From Sphingomonas sp. CCH10-B3 (GTDB taxonomy: Bacteria; Pseudomonadota; Alphaproteobacteria; Sphingomonadales; Sphingomonadaceae): 64,000 nucleotides of DNA. Under the pieces are notes generated by a model. It was not told the DNA's origin. It worked only from the letters and a program-made list of their open reading frames with translations, and ran no database searches. Shown here one piece after another: positions 1 through 9,594 of the stretch (positions are counted from its first letter, which is position 1; the number at the start of each line of letters is the position of its first letter). Where the stretch lies: positions 1 to 64,000 of the forward strand of contig NZ_LSIJ01000013.1 of the NCBI RefSeq assembly GCF_001556185.1. Reading direction: 5' to 3'. The position numbers were made by a program, and so were the translations under genes.

Positions 1-50
1 GAATAGTTTTACAACCCCTCCCCTGAAGGGGAGGGGTTGTAAAACTATTC
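1..50. repeat. Perfect 24-bp inverted repeat
   Basis: Two perfectly complementary 24-base arms (1-24 and 27-50) are separated by the dinucleotide GA. The inner part is CCCCTCCCCT/AGGGGAGGGG and the outer part is AT-rich. It lies just past the stop of the minus-strand glycine-zipper gene ending at 58, so it could end that transcript, but no U-tract follows. Its form also fits the dispersed GC-rich palindromes elsewhere in this window. The window edge may cut off more of the element. Confidence 0.8.
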
Positions 51-57
51 CGTGACC

Positions 58-588
58 TCAACGGCAGCGGATCTGCTGGCTGTTCTGGTCGATCGACTTG
101 CCGAGCAGCGCGCCGAGACCGCCACCGAGCAGCGTGCCCACTGCGCGTGAGCGGCCACCGTCGATGACATTGCCCAGGATGCCGCCGCCGACCGCGCCGA
201 TGATCAGGCCCGTCGTGCCGTCGTTGCGCTTGCAATAATAGCGGCCGTCGCTGCCGCGATAGACGCGGTCATCGGGCGCCAGCACCCGCTCATTGTAATT
301 GGGGCCGTTGCGATAATAGCGCGACGGGTCATAGCCGCCCTCGTCGCGGTCGTCGTACCGGGGATCATAGCGCGGATCGCGGCGATCGTCGTAGCGCCGG
401 TCATCATAGCGCGGGCGGTTCGCCTGCCATGCCTGATAGCGATCGAATTCCTGCTGGAACACGCGCAGTTCCTGCTGGAACCGCGCCTGTGCCTGCGCGA
501 AGCGGGCTTCCTCGGGACTGGTCTGGGCAATCGCGGGGGTGGCGAAGGCCAGCGCGGCGAGCGCGAGGATCGAAGTCTTGCGGGTCAT
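58..588 (-). CDS. Glycine-zipper 2TM-type envelope protein
   Basis: A 176-residue secreted or outer-membrane-associated protein. The start at 588 is chosen because AGGAGG precedes it by a good distance and the N-terminus then reads as a signal peptide (MTRKTSILALAALAF, cleavage near AIA-Q). A Q/R/Y/D-rich charged linker with DDRRYDDRRDPRYDP repeats follows. The C-terminal ~65 residues carry an RYYCKRNDGTTG motif, alternating small residues (GAVGGGILGN, GGGLGALLG) typical of glycine-zipper 2TM domains, and a terminal Cys. It is paralogous to the two genes at 62597-63094 and 63192-63500. The family is usually annotated as outer-membrane or lipoprotein SlyB-like; its exact role is unknown. Confidence 0.85.
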   Translation of the reverse strand: MTRKTSILALAALAFATPAIAQTSPEEARFAQAQARFQQELRVFQQEFDRYQAWQANRPRYDDRRYDDRRDPRYDPRYDDRDEGGYDPSRYYRNGPNYNERVLAPDDRVYRGSDGRYYCKRNDGTTGLIIGAVGGGILGNVIDGGRSRAVGTLLGGGLGALLGKSIDQNSQQIRCR

Positions 589-665
589 CGGACGAAACCT
601 CCTGTTACTATGGCAGCACCACAGCCCATTGAGCCTAAACCGGGCCTGAACGGCGTGCCATAGCA

Positions 666-1958
666 CTACATCGCTGCGAGCAGCGCCGAAATCGGCACAA
701 AGGCAAAGGCGATCGAGCTGTCAGCCACGCCATAGGGCAGGAAGATGCAGTCGCCGTGGCGAATGCCCCCGCAGCTATAGACGACATTGGGGACATAGCC
801 TTCACGGTCCTGATCGGCGGCGGCCAGAATCGGTTCACGCGTGCGGCCGATCACTTTCGACGGATCGTCCTTGTCGAGCAGCACCGCGCCGATCGAATAT
901 TTGCGCATCGCGCCGACGCCGTGGGTCAGCAGCAACCAGCCTTCGTCGATTTCGATCGGTGCACCGCAATTGCCGATCTGCACCAGTTCCCACGGATATT
1001 CGGGTGTCAGCAGCATCGCGCCTTCGTCCCAATGGGTCAGGCTGTCCGATCGGATGAGGAACAGATTTTCGCCGTCCTGCCGCCCGATCATCAGATATTC
1101 GCCGCCGACCTTGCGCGGGAACAGCGCCATCCCCTTGTTGCGCGCCGCCGAGCCGGTCATCGGCACCAGATCAAACGCACGGAAGTCGGTGGTGCGCAGC
1201 ATTTCCGACTGAATCTGCGATCCGTTATAGGCAGTGTAAGTGCCGACCCATTCGGTGCGGCCATCGTCATGACTGAACTGGACGAGCCGCAGGTCCTCCA
1301 GCCCTTTCGATTGAGCCGATGTGATCGGGAAGATCACCGTACCCGACAGCGTCGAGTCGCGGTGGCGGTAAACAGTCACAGCGCCCGAGGGCAGTGCGCG
1401 GCCATCGGCACCGGCAGCATCGGTCGCGGTCGCGAACGGCGGCTCGGGCGCGAGCCGCAGTTCGTTGGCGTCGGTGATGATGCCTTCGCGGAACGCGACC
1501 GAACTGATGTGGCCTTCACCGACCGCCCGCATCGACATCAGGATCCGCAGCGACCCAGCGCGGAGGCCGGTCTGGTCGAAATGGGGCACCACGCTGGGGT
1601 TCATCAGCGCGGCGGCGGCATAGCTGTATTCGTGGCAGAAATAAGCGCCGATCAGCTGGCGACGCTCATCGGAGATAGCCGCATCATCAAGGCCGAGCTG
1701 CGCGGCAATATCGGCATAGCGCGTCATGAACACGCGCCGCGTCTGCCAGTGGCGCGCTTCGAAATCCTTCAGCACCAGCGCAAGCTGATCGAGGGTTTCG
1801 CGCGGGCTCATATCGAGCACTTCGCGTACCAGCCTTTCAGTGCGGCTGGGTGCGCCGCCGTTCGATTGCCACGCGAGATGGAAGGGGCGCACGACGACCC
1901 GCGACGGATCGGCATAAAGGCGCAACGGATGATTGAAGATATCGAGCACTGGCAACAA
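666..1958 (-). CDS. GH130-type glycoside phosphorylase/hydrolase
   Basis: A 430-residue protein that resembles GH130 five-bladed beta-propeller enzymes, which phosphorolyse or hydrolyse beta-mannosides. Features seen include NGSQIQSEMLRTTDF, GMALFPRKVGGEYLMIGRQDGEN, GNCGAPIEIDEGWLLLTHGVG and a C-terminal GDCIFLPYGVADSS, which match the propeller repeats and the phosphate/substrate pocket of the family. There is no signal peptide, so it should be cytoplasmic. It lies 41 bases after the GT4 glycosyltransferase on the same strand, so the two are probably one operon that makes and recycles a mannose-containing glycan. The start is uncertain: TTG at 1958 has GGGG upstream, and TTG 1955 or GTG 1949 are alternatives. 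Confidence 0.8.
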   Translation of the reverse strand: MLPVLDIFNHPLRLYADPSRVVVRPFHLAWQSNGGAPSRTERLVREVLDMSPRETLDQLALVLKDFEARHWQTRRVFMTRYADIAAQLGLDDAAISDERRQLIGAYFCHEYSYAAAALMNPSVVPHFDQTGLRAGSLRILMSMRAVGEGHISSVAFREGIITDANELRLAPEPPFATATDAAGADGRALPSGAVTVYRHRDSTLSGTVIFPITSAQSKGLEDLRLVQFSHDDGRTEWVGTYTAYNGSQIQSEMLRTTDFRAFDLVPMTGSAARNKGMALFPRKVGGEYLMIGRQDGENLFLIRSDSLTHWDEGAMLLTPEYPWELVQIGNCGAPIEIDEGWLLLTHGVGAMRKYSIGAVLLDKDDPSKVIGRTREPILAAADQDREGYVPNVVYSCGGIRHGDCIFLPYGVADSSIAFAFVPISALLAAM

Positions 1959-1999
1959 ACGCCCCGCTTAGGTCACACCAAGGCGAGGCCTGATCTCGA

Positions 2000-4273
2000 T
2001 CAAGCCGCAGCCCGGGCGTCCCCTGCCACGGATTCGCGCCGTTGTGGTAGTGCCGAAATCGCACATGAGGCCAGTTGCAGCGCCAGGATCGATTCCGCGC
2101 CCTGGTTGCGGTTGAGCCCATTGGGGGTCAGCCCGTCGTAGCATCCGCCATCATGGGTCGATGCCAGCGCCAGATCGAGGTCGTTGGCGCCCAGGAACCA
2201 GCGGTAGGCGCGCATCGCCTCGTCGATCCAGCGCGCGTCGCCGGTTGCGTCGAACGCGGCGGCACAGGCTTCGACGGTCGCCTGCGCTTCCAGCGGCTGC
2301 TGGTCGAACGGCAGCGGCGGCGCATAGGCGCGACCGAAGCTTTCGGTGCCGACGGCGCGGAAGCGCCCCTCGGGCGAGGTCTGGCGCGCCATGATCCAGT
2401 TGAGCGTTGCAATCCCGGTGGCGATCAGATCGGCACGGTCGAGTGCCTTGCCCGCGCGGATCATTGCTTCGGGCAATCGCGCATTGTCATAGGCAAGGAC
2501 GATTTCGAACCATTCCCATTCGGGCCGCCGCGCCGCGGCCAGCAGCGCGAGATGCTCGTGCGAGAAGCGTTCAAGGATCTTGGTGGCCAGCCCATGGCCG
2601 GGCACGCACGCCAGAATCTCGCATGCGCCGAGCATCGCAAACGCCTGCGCGCGCGGGCTGCCGAGGTCGAGCGCGAGCGATGCGGTGTTGTCGAACATCG
2701 CCATCGCCCAGTCGCGATGCTTGCGCAGCCTAGCGTGGCGGACCACCGTCCCGATCGCCCACAGCGTGCGGCCGTTCGAATCTTCAGACCCGACATCTTC
2801 GCACCATTCGCGGTCGAAGCGCATGAAATTGCGGAAGCGGCGGGCATCAGGGTTCCACGCATGCTGCACGAAGGCCGCATAGATCGTCATCCATTTGTCG
2901 GCGGTCGCCTCGGGCAAGCCGTCCATCTTGGCGACCAGCATCAGCGCGCGGGCATTGTCGTCGATGCAATAGCCGTGGCGGCGATCGGGCACTGAATAGA
3001 TGGCGTGCTGGAGCATGCCGGTCGCATCGCTCATCCGCTCGACCGCAGTGAAATCGGCGGGCAGCGGCGCCATCGCCGGCGCGGGCTTGGCGAGGCGGCG
3101 CGGTGCCTGCTCGAGCATCGCGGCGATCTCGGCAACCGCCTTCGCAGCCAGACAGGGCCACAGCATCGTCCGTCCGCGCGCATAGGCACGCGCCGACAGC
3201 GCCTCGCGCTCTTCATCCGAATCGAGCAGCGCGATGATCGCCCGGGCAAAGCCGTCGCTGTCGCCGAAATCGACGAGGACGCCGTGGTTGTCGGCGAGGA
3301 TTTCGGTCGCATGGACATAGGGGGTCGACACGACGGCCTTGCCGACACCGACCGCATAGGACAGCGTGCCCGACGTGATTTGCGCTGGATTGACATAGGG
3401 CGTCGCGTAAATGTCGGCCGCCTGCAAATAGTCGATCAATTCCTCATGCTCGGCGAAAGCGTCGATGAAGGACACGTGATCGGCAACGCCGCGTTCGACC
3501 GCGAGCGCCTGCAGCCGGTCGCGATAGGCCTCGCCTTCATGCGCGACGAGATTGGGGTGGGTGGCGCCGAGCACCATGTAATGCGCCTTCGGGTGCGCGG
3601 CGACGATCGCGGGCATCGCCTCGATCATCGTCTCGATGCCTTTGCTCGGGGCCAGCAGGCCGAAGGTGAAGATCACCTGCTTGCCCTGCCAGCCGAAGCG
3701 CGGCTTGAAGAGCGCTGTGTCGGCGAAAGTCCGGTCGGGCACGCCGTGCGGGATCGTGACGATCTGACGATCAGCAGCGCCATAGACGCGCGTCAAAATG
3801 TCGCGACCGCGGTCGGCCATCACCACCACGCGTGCGGCGCGGCGCAGCAAGGCCTCCATCACCCGGCGCTCGTCCGCATTGGGCTGTTCAAGCACCGTGT
3901 GGAGCGTGACGATCACCGGCAAGGTGATCCGGTCGAGCAGCGACAGGATATGTTCGCCTGCCGATCCGCCGAAAATGCCATATTCATGCTGCAGCCACAG
4001 CGCCTGTGCGCCCGACGCCTCGATCGCGCGCGCGGCGGCGCGATAGGCACCCGGATCGTCCTGCGCGATCGCGCCAATCACCTGCGGCGGATAGGCATAG
4101 CGGCCGGGATGGTCGTCCATCGCATAGACATCGACCCGCAAGTCCGGAAAGGCGCCGCGCAGGGCATTGTAAGTGTCGGTCGTAAACGTCGCCAGGCCGC
4201 ATTTGCGCGGCAGGAAATTGCCGATGAGGGCGATATGCTTGACGGCATGTTCGCGCCGGGTGGCTGGCGTCAT
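2000..4273 (-). CDS. GT4 glycosyltransferase fused to an alpha/alpha-toroid domain
   Basis: A 757-residue protein. Residues ~10-380 form a GT-B glycosyltransferase of family 4: N-terminal FLPRKCGLATFTTDTYNAL, then GLLAPSKGIETMIEAMP and the donor-site stretch AADIYATPYVNPAQITSGTLSYAVG. Residues ~400-740 are a separate, mostly helical domain (YCIDDNARALML, GSEDSNGRTLWAIG, STHDGGCYDGL, NRNQGAESILAL) resembling (alpha/alpha)6 glycosidase or epimerase toroids. The start at 4273 is chosen over longer reading frames because AAAGGA precedes it. It is followed by the GH130 gene. Known pairings of GT4 and GH130 suggest mannoside metabolism; the product here is an inference. Confidence 0.8.
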   Translation of the reverse strand: MTPATRREHAVKHIALIGNFLPRKCGLATFTTDTYNALRGAFPDLRVDVYAMDDHPGRYAYPPQVIGAIAQDDPGAYRAAARAIEASGAQALWLQHEYGIFGGSAGEHILSLLDRITLPVIVTLHTVLEQPNADERRVMEALLRRAARVVVMADRGRDILTRVYGAADRQIVTIPHGVPDRTFADTALFKPRFGWQGKQVIFTFGLLAPSKGIETMIEAMPAIVAAHPKAHYMVLGATHPNLVAHEGEAYRDRLQALAVERGVADHVSFIDAFAEHEELIDYLQAADIYATPYVNPAQITSGTLSYAVGVGKAVVSTPYVHATEILADNHGVLVDFGDSDGFARAIIALLDSDEEREALSARAYARGRTMLWPCLAAKAVAEIAAMLEQAPRRLAKPAPAMAPLPADFTAVERMSDATGMLQHAIYSVPDRRHGYCIDDNARALMLVAKMDGLPEATADKWMTIYAAFVQHAWNPDARRFRNFMRFDREWCEDVGSEDSNGRTLWAIGTVVRHARLRKHRDWAMAMFDNTASLALDLGSPRAQAFAMLGACEILACVPGHGLATKILERFSHEHLALLAAARRPEWEWFEIVLAYDNARLPEAMIRAGKALDRADLIATGIATLNWIMARQTSPEGRFRAVGTESFGRAYAPPLPFDQQPLEAQATVEACAAAFDATGDARWIDEAMRAYRWFLGANDLDLALASTHDGGCYDGLTPNGLNRNQGAESILALQLASCAISALPQRRESVAGDARAAA

Positions 4274-4421
4274 TGACCTATCCTTTCGCGGCTCGGTGCG
4301 GCACCGCGCCCTGGTGAACGATGAACTCCCAACTGCCGGACTTACATATGGTTGCGCACATGCTGCACTGCAACCAACCAAGATCAAGCCCTTTGTTGCA
4401 CGGGCCGTTCGAATCGCGCGA

Positions 4422-4868
4422 TCAACCGCGCCCGCGATAGCCCGGCACGTCCTGCGCAGGCACCCACACGCCTTCGGGCGGCGGGCCACTTTGCCAGAAC
4501 ACGTCGATCGGAATGCCGCCGCGCGGATACCAGTAACCGCCGATGCGCAGCCAGTGCGGCTTCATTTCGTCGAACAACCGCACGCCGATACCGACCGTGC
4601 AATCCTCGTGAAACGCCTGATGATTGCGGAAACTGCCGAGGAACAGCTTTAGCGATTTCGATTCGACGATCGTCGCGTCGGGTACATAATCGATCACCAG
4701 ATGCGCAAAATCGGGTTGCGCGGTGACCGGGCAAAGCGAAGTGAATTCGGGCGAGACGAAGCGCACCATGTAACGCGCGCCGGGCCGCGGATTGGGCACA
4801 TAATCGAGCACGGCCGCGTCTGGCGACGTCGGCAGCGCGCTTGCCTGACCTAGGTATTTGGGTGTCAT
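4422..4868 (-). CDS. queF: NADPH-dependent preQ0 reductase QueF
   Basis: A 148-residue short-form (unimodular, T-fold) QueF that reduces 7-cyano-7-deazaguanine to preQ1 in queuosine tRNA modification. The diagnostic QueF signature [20 protein letters not shown] is present, as is the nucleophile context [13 protein letters not shown] with its conserved Cys and Asp. The length is typical of the short family. It is divergent from the photolyase gene with only 41 bases between starts. The other queuosine genes are not in the window. No preQ1 riboswitch is visible in the short upstream space. Confidence 0.96.
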   Translation of the reverse strand: MTPKYLGQASALPTSPDAAVLDYVPNPRPGARYMVRFVSPEFTSLCPVTAQPDFAHLVIDYVPDATIVESKSLKLFLGSFRNHQAFHEDCTVGIGVRLFDEMKPHWLRIGGYWYPRGGIPIDVFWQSGPPPEGVWVPAQDVPGYRGRG

Positions 4869-4909
4869 CGGCTTGGATTTAGTCGCATCGGCTGCGATGT
4901 GAAGCCGCG

Positions 4910-6457
4910 ATGCAGATTCGGCGGCTGATTCCGATCCTTGGCGACCAGTTATCGCTCGGCCTGTCGGCGCTTGAGGGTGCCGACCGTGCGCGCGACCGGC
5001 TGCTGATGATGGAAGTCGCCGAGGAAGGCCGCTACGTCGCGCACCACCAGCGCAAGATCGCCTTCATCCTCTCGGCCATGCGCCACCACGCCGAAGCGCT
5101 CCGCGCCGACGGCTGGCAGGTTGACTATGTGACGCTCGACGATCCCCACAATTCGGGCAGCTTCACCGGCGAAGTCGCGCGCGCCGTCGAGGGGCTGAAG
5201 CCCGAATCGATCGTCATTACCGAAGCCGGGGAGTGGCGCGTCGCGGCGATGATCGACGGCTGGGCGCTCCGCTTCCGCATCCCGGTCGAGGTGCGCGAAG
5301 ACACCCGCTTCGTCGCCAGCCATGCCGAGTTCGACACCTGGGCGGCAGCGCGCAAGCAATTGCGGATGGAGTTTTTCTACCGCGACATGCGCCGCAAGAC
5401 CGGTCTGCTGATGGACGGCGACGAGCCCGTTGGCGGCCAGTGGAATTTCGACGCAGAGAATCGCAAGCCCGCCTCGCGCGACCTGATGATGCCGCGCCCG
5501 CTCTCTTTCGCCCCGGACGACATCACCTGCGCGGTGCTGGCACTGGTCGCACGCCATTTCGGCAACCACCCCGGCCGCCTCGACGGTTTCGACTATGCCG
5601 TCACCCGCGCCGATGCGTTCGCCCAGCAGGCGCATTTCCTCGACCACGCGCTGGCGAGCTTCGGCGACTATCAGGACGCGATGCTGACCGACGAGCCGCA
5701 TCTGTGGCATTCGGTGCTGTCGCCCTATCTCAACGCCGGGCTGCTCGACCCGCTCGACCTGTGCCGCGCGGTCGAGGCGCGCTTCCGCGACGGGCGGGTG
5801 CCGCTCAACGCCGCCGAAGGCTTCATCCGCCAGATCATCGGCTGGCGCGAATATATGCGCGGCATCTACTGGCACGAAGGCCCTGACTATACCGGCCGCA
5901 ATTTCCTGAACGCGACCCGCCCGCTCCCCGATTTCTACTGGACCGGCGATACCGAGATGCATTGCCTCGCCCAGGCGATCGGCCAGACGCTTGATCTTGC
6001 CTATGCGCACCACATCCAGCGGCTGATGGTCACCGGCAATTTCGCGATGTTGATCGGTGCCGACCCGCGCGAAGTCCATGAATGGTATCTCGCGGTCTAT
6101 GCCGATGCCTATGAATGGGTCGAGGCGCCCAATACGCTCGGCATGAGCCAGTTCGCCGATGGCGGGCTGCTGTCGTCGAAACCCTATGCCGCCTCGGGCG
6201 CCTATATCGACCGCATGTCGGATTATTGCGGGTCGTGTCGTTATGACGTGAAGAAGCGCACCGGCCCCGATGCCTGCCCGTTCAATGCGCTCTATTGGGA
6301 TTTCATCGCGCGCAACGAAGCCAAGCTCGGCCGCAACCCGCGGCTCGCGATGCCCTATCGCAGCTGGGCGAAGATGGACCCGGCCGTGCGCGACGCGTTG
6401 CGCCAATCGGCGGCGACCTTTCTCGACAGCCTCGACGGCGCGCAACCGCGCGGCTAG
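4910..6457 (+). CDS. FeS-type cryptochrome/photolyase (PhrB-like)
   Basis: A 515-residue member of the FeS-BCP branch of photolyases, which includes the bacterial (6-4) photolyase PhrB. The N-terminal half is the antenna-binding alpha/beta domain ([11 protein letters not shown]) and the C-terminal half is the FAD-binding helical domain ([57 protein letters not shown]). Four cysteines at about 352, 440, 443 and 456 match the 4Fe-4S ligand spacing of PhrB almost exactly. It probably repairs UV photoproducts in light. No promoter-linked light regulator is adjacent. Confidence 0.93.
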   Translation: MQIRRLIPILGDQLSLGLSALEGADRARDRLLMMEVAEEGRYVAHHQRKIAFILSAMRHHAEALRADGWQVDYVTLDDPHNSGSFTGEVARAVEGLKPESIVITEAGEWRVAAMIDGWALRFRIPVEVREDTRFVASHAEFDTWAAARKQLRMEFFYRDMRRKTGLLMDGDEPVGGQWNFDAENRKPASRDLMMPRPLSFAPDDITCAVLALVARHFGNHPGRLDGFDYAVTRADAFAQQAHFLDHALASFGDYQDAMLTDEPHLWHSVLSPYLNAGLLDPLDLCRAVEARFRDGRVPLNAAEGFIRQIIGWREYMRGIYWHEGPDYTGRNFLNATRPLPDFYWTGDTEMHCLAQAIGQTLDLAYAHHIQRLMVTGNFAMLIGADPREVHEWYLAVYADAYEWVEAPNTLGMSQFADGGLLSSKPYAASGAYIDRMSDYCGSCRYDVKKRTGPDACPFNALYWDFIARNEAKLGRNPRLAMPYRSWAKMDPAVRDALRQSAATFLDSLDGAQPRG

Positions 6458-6485
6458 GAAAGCAGGACAAGATCAGGAGATGGCA

Positions 6486-7325
6486 ATGGACGCGTTGGTG
6501 ACGACTGAATGGCTGGCGAACGAACTTTCCGCAACCGACCTGCGCGTGGTCGATGCCAGCTATTTCCTGCCCGAACACAAGCGCGACGCCGCCACCGATT
6601 ATGAAGCGGGGCACATCCCCGGCGCCGTCTTCATGGACCTTGCCGAAATCGCCGACCTGTCGAACCCGCTGCCGTCGATGCTGCCCAGCCCCGAGAAGTT
6701 CGCGAGCCGCATGCAGTCGCTCGGCCTCGGCGACGGCAGCCGCATCGTGCTCTACGACGACTCGCCGCTGCACACGTCGGCGCGGGCGTGGTGGATGCTG
6801 CGCACCTTCGGCGCGCATGATGTCGCGATTCTCGACGGCGGCCTCGCCAAGTGGAAGGCCGAAGGGCGACCGCTGACCAGCGGCAAGGAATCGCTGCGCC
6901 ACCGCCACTTCACCGTCTGGGCCGATGACAAGGGCGTCCGCACGCTCGACCAGATGAAGGCCAATCTCGATTCGGGCGCCGAGCAGGTCGTCGACGCCCG
7001 CAACCCGGCGCGCTTCACCGGCGAAGAGCCCGATCCGCGCCCGGCGACCCATGCCGGCCACATCCCGGGGTCGAAGAACCTGCACTACGCAACGCTGTTC
7101 AACGCCGACGGCACCTGGAAGTCGAAGGACGAGCTGAAGGCCGCGTTCGACGCCGCCGGCATCGACCTGTCGAAGCCGCTGGTCGCGACCTGCGGCTCGG
7201 GCATCACCGCCGGCGTGCTGGTGTTCGCCGCGCACCTGCTCGGCAACAGCGCCGCGCTCTACGACGGCAGCTGGTCCGAATGGGGCGCCGACCGCACCAC
7301 GCCAAAGGCCATGGGCGCGGCGTGA
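6486..7325 (+). CDS. sseA: 3-mercaptopyruvate sulfurtransferase
   Basis: A 279-residue two-rhodanese-domain protein. The N-terminal rhodanese domain (DYEAGHIPGAVFMDL) is inactive, and the C-terminal domain carries the catalytic loop CGSGITAG with Cys about 236, the form used by mercaptopyruvate rather than thiosulfate sulfurtransferases. Two in-frame ATGs occur at 6480 and 6486; AGGAG abuts the first and is six bases from the second, so 6486 is preferred. The stop overlaps the GTG start of the next gene, indicating a translationally coupled sulfur-metabolism pair. Confidence 0.93.
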   Translation: MDALVTTEWLANELSATDLRVVDASYFLPEHKRDAATDYEAGHIPGAVFMDLAEIADLSNPLPSMLPSPEKFASRMQSLGLGDGSRIVLYDDSPLHTSARAWWMLRTFGAHDVAILDGGLAKWKAEGRPLTSGKESLRHRHFTVWADDKGVRTLDQMKANLDSGAEQVVDARNPARFTGEEPDPRPATHAGHIPGSKNLHYATLFNADGTWKSKDELKAAFDAAGIDLSKPLVATCGSGITAGVLVFAAHLLGNSAALYDGSWSEWGADRTTPKAMGAA

Positions 7326-8515
7326 GCGACGACGGCCACGGCGAGCGACGGCGCGACCGCACGCGCGTCGTCACCGCCGGGCGGCGCGAGGAATGGACGC
7401 GCGGCATCGTCAATGTCCCCGTCTGGCGCGCCTCGACGATCCTCTACGACTCGGTCGCCGAGATGCGCGCGGCCGGTGCCAATACCCACCACCGGCTGTT
7501 CTACGGGCGGCGCGGCACGCCGACGCAGTGGAGCCTCGCCGACGCGCTGACCGAACTCGAACCCGGCGCCGAAGGGACGTTTCTCTATTGCTCGGGCGTC
7601 GCGGCGATCGCGGCAGCCTTGCTGTCGGTGCTGGCGCCCGGCGACGAAGTGCTGATGGTCGACAGCGCCTATGATCCGACGCGGAGCATGGCGACGGGGT
7701 TGCTGAAGCGCTTCGGCATCGCGACGCGCTTTTACGATCCGATGATCGGTGCAGGGATCGCCGAGCTGATCGGCCCCGCCACCCGCGCGATCCTGCTCGA
7801 AAGCCCCGGCAGCCTGACTTTTGAAGTCCAAGACGTGCCCGCCATCGTCCGTGTCGCCAAGGCGCGCGGGCTGGTGACCTTGCTCGACAATACCTGGGCG
7901 ACACCGCTGCTGTTCCCGGCGATCGAAAAGGGCATCGATCTGTCGATCCTCGCCTGCACCAAATATGTCGCGGGCCATTCGGACGTGATGCTGGGCAGCG
8001 TCACCGCGGGCCCCGGCCATTTCGCCAAGCTGCGCGACACCAGTTTCCAGCTCGGGCAGGTGGCGAGTGCCGACGATTGCTGGCTCGGATCGCGCGGACT
8101 TCGCACGATGGCGATCCGGCTCGCCCAGCACGAAGCGAGCGCGCTGAAGATCGCGAACTGGCTCGCCACCCGGCCCGAAGTTGCGCAGGTGCTCCACCCC
8201 GCCCTGCCCTCCTGCCCCGGCCACGACCATTTCACCCGCGACTTCAAGGGCAGCTCGGGGCTGTTCGGCTTTGTCCTCAACGGCGGCAGCGATGCCGCGC
8301 GCGCAGCGATGCTCGACGGGCTCGATCTGTTCGGGCTCGGCTATAGCTGGGGCGGCTTCGAAAGCCTTGCGATCCCGGTCGATCCGGCACGCTATCGCAC
8401 GGCGACCAAGCCCGATTTCGCCGGGCCGCTGGTGCGCTTGTCGATCGGCCTCGAAGACCCCGACGACCTGATCGCCGATCTCGAGGCCGGGCTGGCGCGC
8501 TTCCGCACCGCCTAG
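7322..8515 (+). CDS. metC: Cystathionine beta-lyase (PLP-dependent)
   Basis: A 397-residue Cys/Met-metabolism PLP enzyme of the cystathionine beta-lyase type. It cleaves cystathionine to homocysteine, pyruvate and ammonia. The PLP lysine lies in ACTKYVAGHSDVMLG (Lys about 214), preceded by LLDNTWATPLLF; the substrate-side region YSWGGFESLAIP is typical of MetC. The GTG start at 7322 overlaps the sseA stop (GTGA), and no ATG fits. Co-expression with mercaptopyruvate sulfurtransferase suggests a shared role in sulfur amino-acid turnover. A related lyase specificity (gamma-lyase) cannot be excluded. Confidence 0.9.
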   Translation: MSDDGHGERRRDRTRVVTAGRREEWTRGIVNVPVWRASTILYDSVAEMRAAGANTHHRLFYGRRGTPTQWSLADALTELEPGAEGTFLYCSGVAAIAAALLSVLAPGDEVLMVDSAYDPTRSMATGLLKRFGIATRFYDPMIGAGIAELIGPATRAILLESPGSLTFEVQDVPAIVRVAKARGLVTLLDNTWATPLLFPAIEKGIDLSILACTKYVAGHSDVMLGSVTAGPGHFAKLRDTSFQLGQVASADDCWLGSRGLRTMAIRLAQHEASALKIANWLATRPEVAQVLHPALPSCPGHDHFTRDFKGSSGLFGFVLNGGSDAARAAMLDGLDLFGLGYSWGGFESLAIPVDPARYRTATKPDFAGPLVRLSIGLEDPDDLIADLEAGLARFRTA

Positions 8516-8536
8516 ACTGTTGCCCGGAGGCCATAG

Positions 8537-8571
8537 CGTGGTGCCCATATCGGGCACCACGACCGATTTTT
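8537..8571 (+). terminator. Probable intrinsic terminator after metC
   Basis: A 10-bp stem, CGTGGTGCCC with GGGCACCACG, closes on a 5-base loop ATATC (8537-8561). It is followed after four bases by a short T-run (8566-8570). It lies 21 bases after the metC stop. Confidence 0.55.
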
Positions 8572-8701
8572 CTTGTGCATCGCAGCATCGGTTGGCAGTC
8601 TCGCGTTAAGGCCGTCAAGCTACGCGAGGGACATGTCCCTGACAGACGTGGCTGCGGCTGGAGCAGGCGGGGACATCGTCATCTCATTTTCGGGGGATCC
8701 G

Positions 8702-9526
8702 ATGCGCTTCACTCTATCAACCCTCGGCGTGCTCACGCTCGCCTTCACTGCCACGCCGGCGCTGGCCGACGAAACCGATCCGCCACCGGCGATCACGATC
8801 AACGGCGGCGTCACGCTCGCCAGCGATTACCGTCTGCGCGGCGTGTCGCGGTCGGACACCAAGCCGACGCTGCAGGGCACGCTGACCGTGTCGCACAAGA
8901 GCGGCATTTATGTCGGCCTGTTCGCGTCGAACCTGGCGGGCTGGGGCACCTTTGGCGGGCCCAACCTCGAACTCGACGTGATCGGCGGCTTCAAGCACAA
9001 GCTCGGGCCGGGCACGGCCGATGTCGGACTGACCTGGTATAACTATCCGGGTGGCGCGACGCTGACCGATTATGTCGAATTCTACGGCAAATATACCGGC
9101 CAACTCGGTCCGGCGTCGATTACCGGCAGCGCCTATTACGCGCCGCCGCAGCTTGCGCTGGGCAACTGGAGCAACACGCCGCGCAGCCGCCCCGGCGACC
9201 GCGAAGACAATATCTATGTCGCGGGCGACGCGGCCATCGGCATTCCCAAGACGCCGTTCACGCTGAAGGCGCACATCGGCCATAGCTGGGGCAACCCCGG
9301 TCTTGGGCCGAACGGCACCAGCGTCACCCCGACCGGTTCCTATACCGATTGGTCGCTCGGCACCGACGTTACGTACCGGATGCTGACCTTCAACGTGTCC
9401 TATGTCGATACCGACATCACGACGCGCAACTCGTCCTATCTGTTCCCGCAGTTCACGCGCGGACAGGCCAATCGCGGATCGATCGCGAACGGCACGGTTG
9501 TGGTCGGGTTGACGGCCGCGTTCTGA
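8702..9526 (+). CDS. TorF-family putative porin
   Basis: A 274-residue exported outer-membrane beta-barrel. The start at 8702 gives a clean signal peptide (MRFTLSTLGVLTLAFTATPALA-D) with GGGGGA upstream. The mature N-terminus ITINGGVTLASDYRLRGVSRSDTKPTLQG is diagnostic of the proteobacterial TIGR02001/TorF family, and alternating amphipathic strands continue to a C-terminal aromatic (VVVGLTAAF). It stands alone, with terminator-like hairpins on both sides. The substrate is unknown for the family. Confidence 0.85.
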   Translation: MRFTLSTLGVLTLAFTATPALADETDPPPAITINGGVTLASDYRLRGVSRSDTKPTLQGTLTVSHKSGIYVGLFASNLAGWGTFGGPNLELDVIGGFKHKLGPGTADVGLTWYNYPGGATLTDYVEFYGKYTGQLGPASITGSAYYAPPQLALGNWSNTPRSRPGDREDNIYVAGDAAIGIPKTPFTLKAHIGHSWGNPGLGPNGTSVTPTGSYTDWSLGTDVTYRMLTFNVSYVDTDITTRNSSYLFPQFTRGQANRGSIANGTVVVGLTAAF

Positions 9527-9533
9527 TCGAGCG

Positions 9534-9563
9534 GGCGGGCCGTGCCGGTTGGCGCGGCCCGTC
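9534..9563 (+). terminator. GC-rich hairpin after the TorF-like porin
   Basis: The bases CGGGCCG and CGGCCCG pair around a loop of about 12 bases just past the porin stop. A weak T-containing stretch (CTTTATTT) follows some ten bases later. It could terminate the porin transcript. Confidence 0.45.
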
Positions 9564-9594
9564 GCCGACCTTTATTTCCCGTACGTAAGCCTGG

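Noticed and set aside
756..2141. 461-residue plus-strand frame opposite the GH130 gene
   Set aside because: It is the antisense shadow of a well-supported minus-strand gene; high GC keeps opposite frames open, and no conserved motif is seen.
3005..4276. 423-residue plus-strand frame opposite the GT4 gene
   Set aside because: Arg/Gly/Asp-rich shadow composition with no motifs; the opposite strand encodes a clear glycosyltransferase.
4869..4909. preQ1 riboswitch before queF
   Set aside because: Only 41 bases separate the divergent genes and no hairpin with the A-rich preQ1 tail is present.
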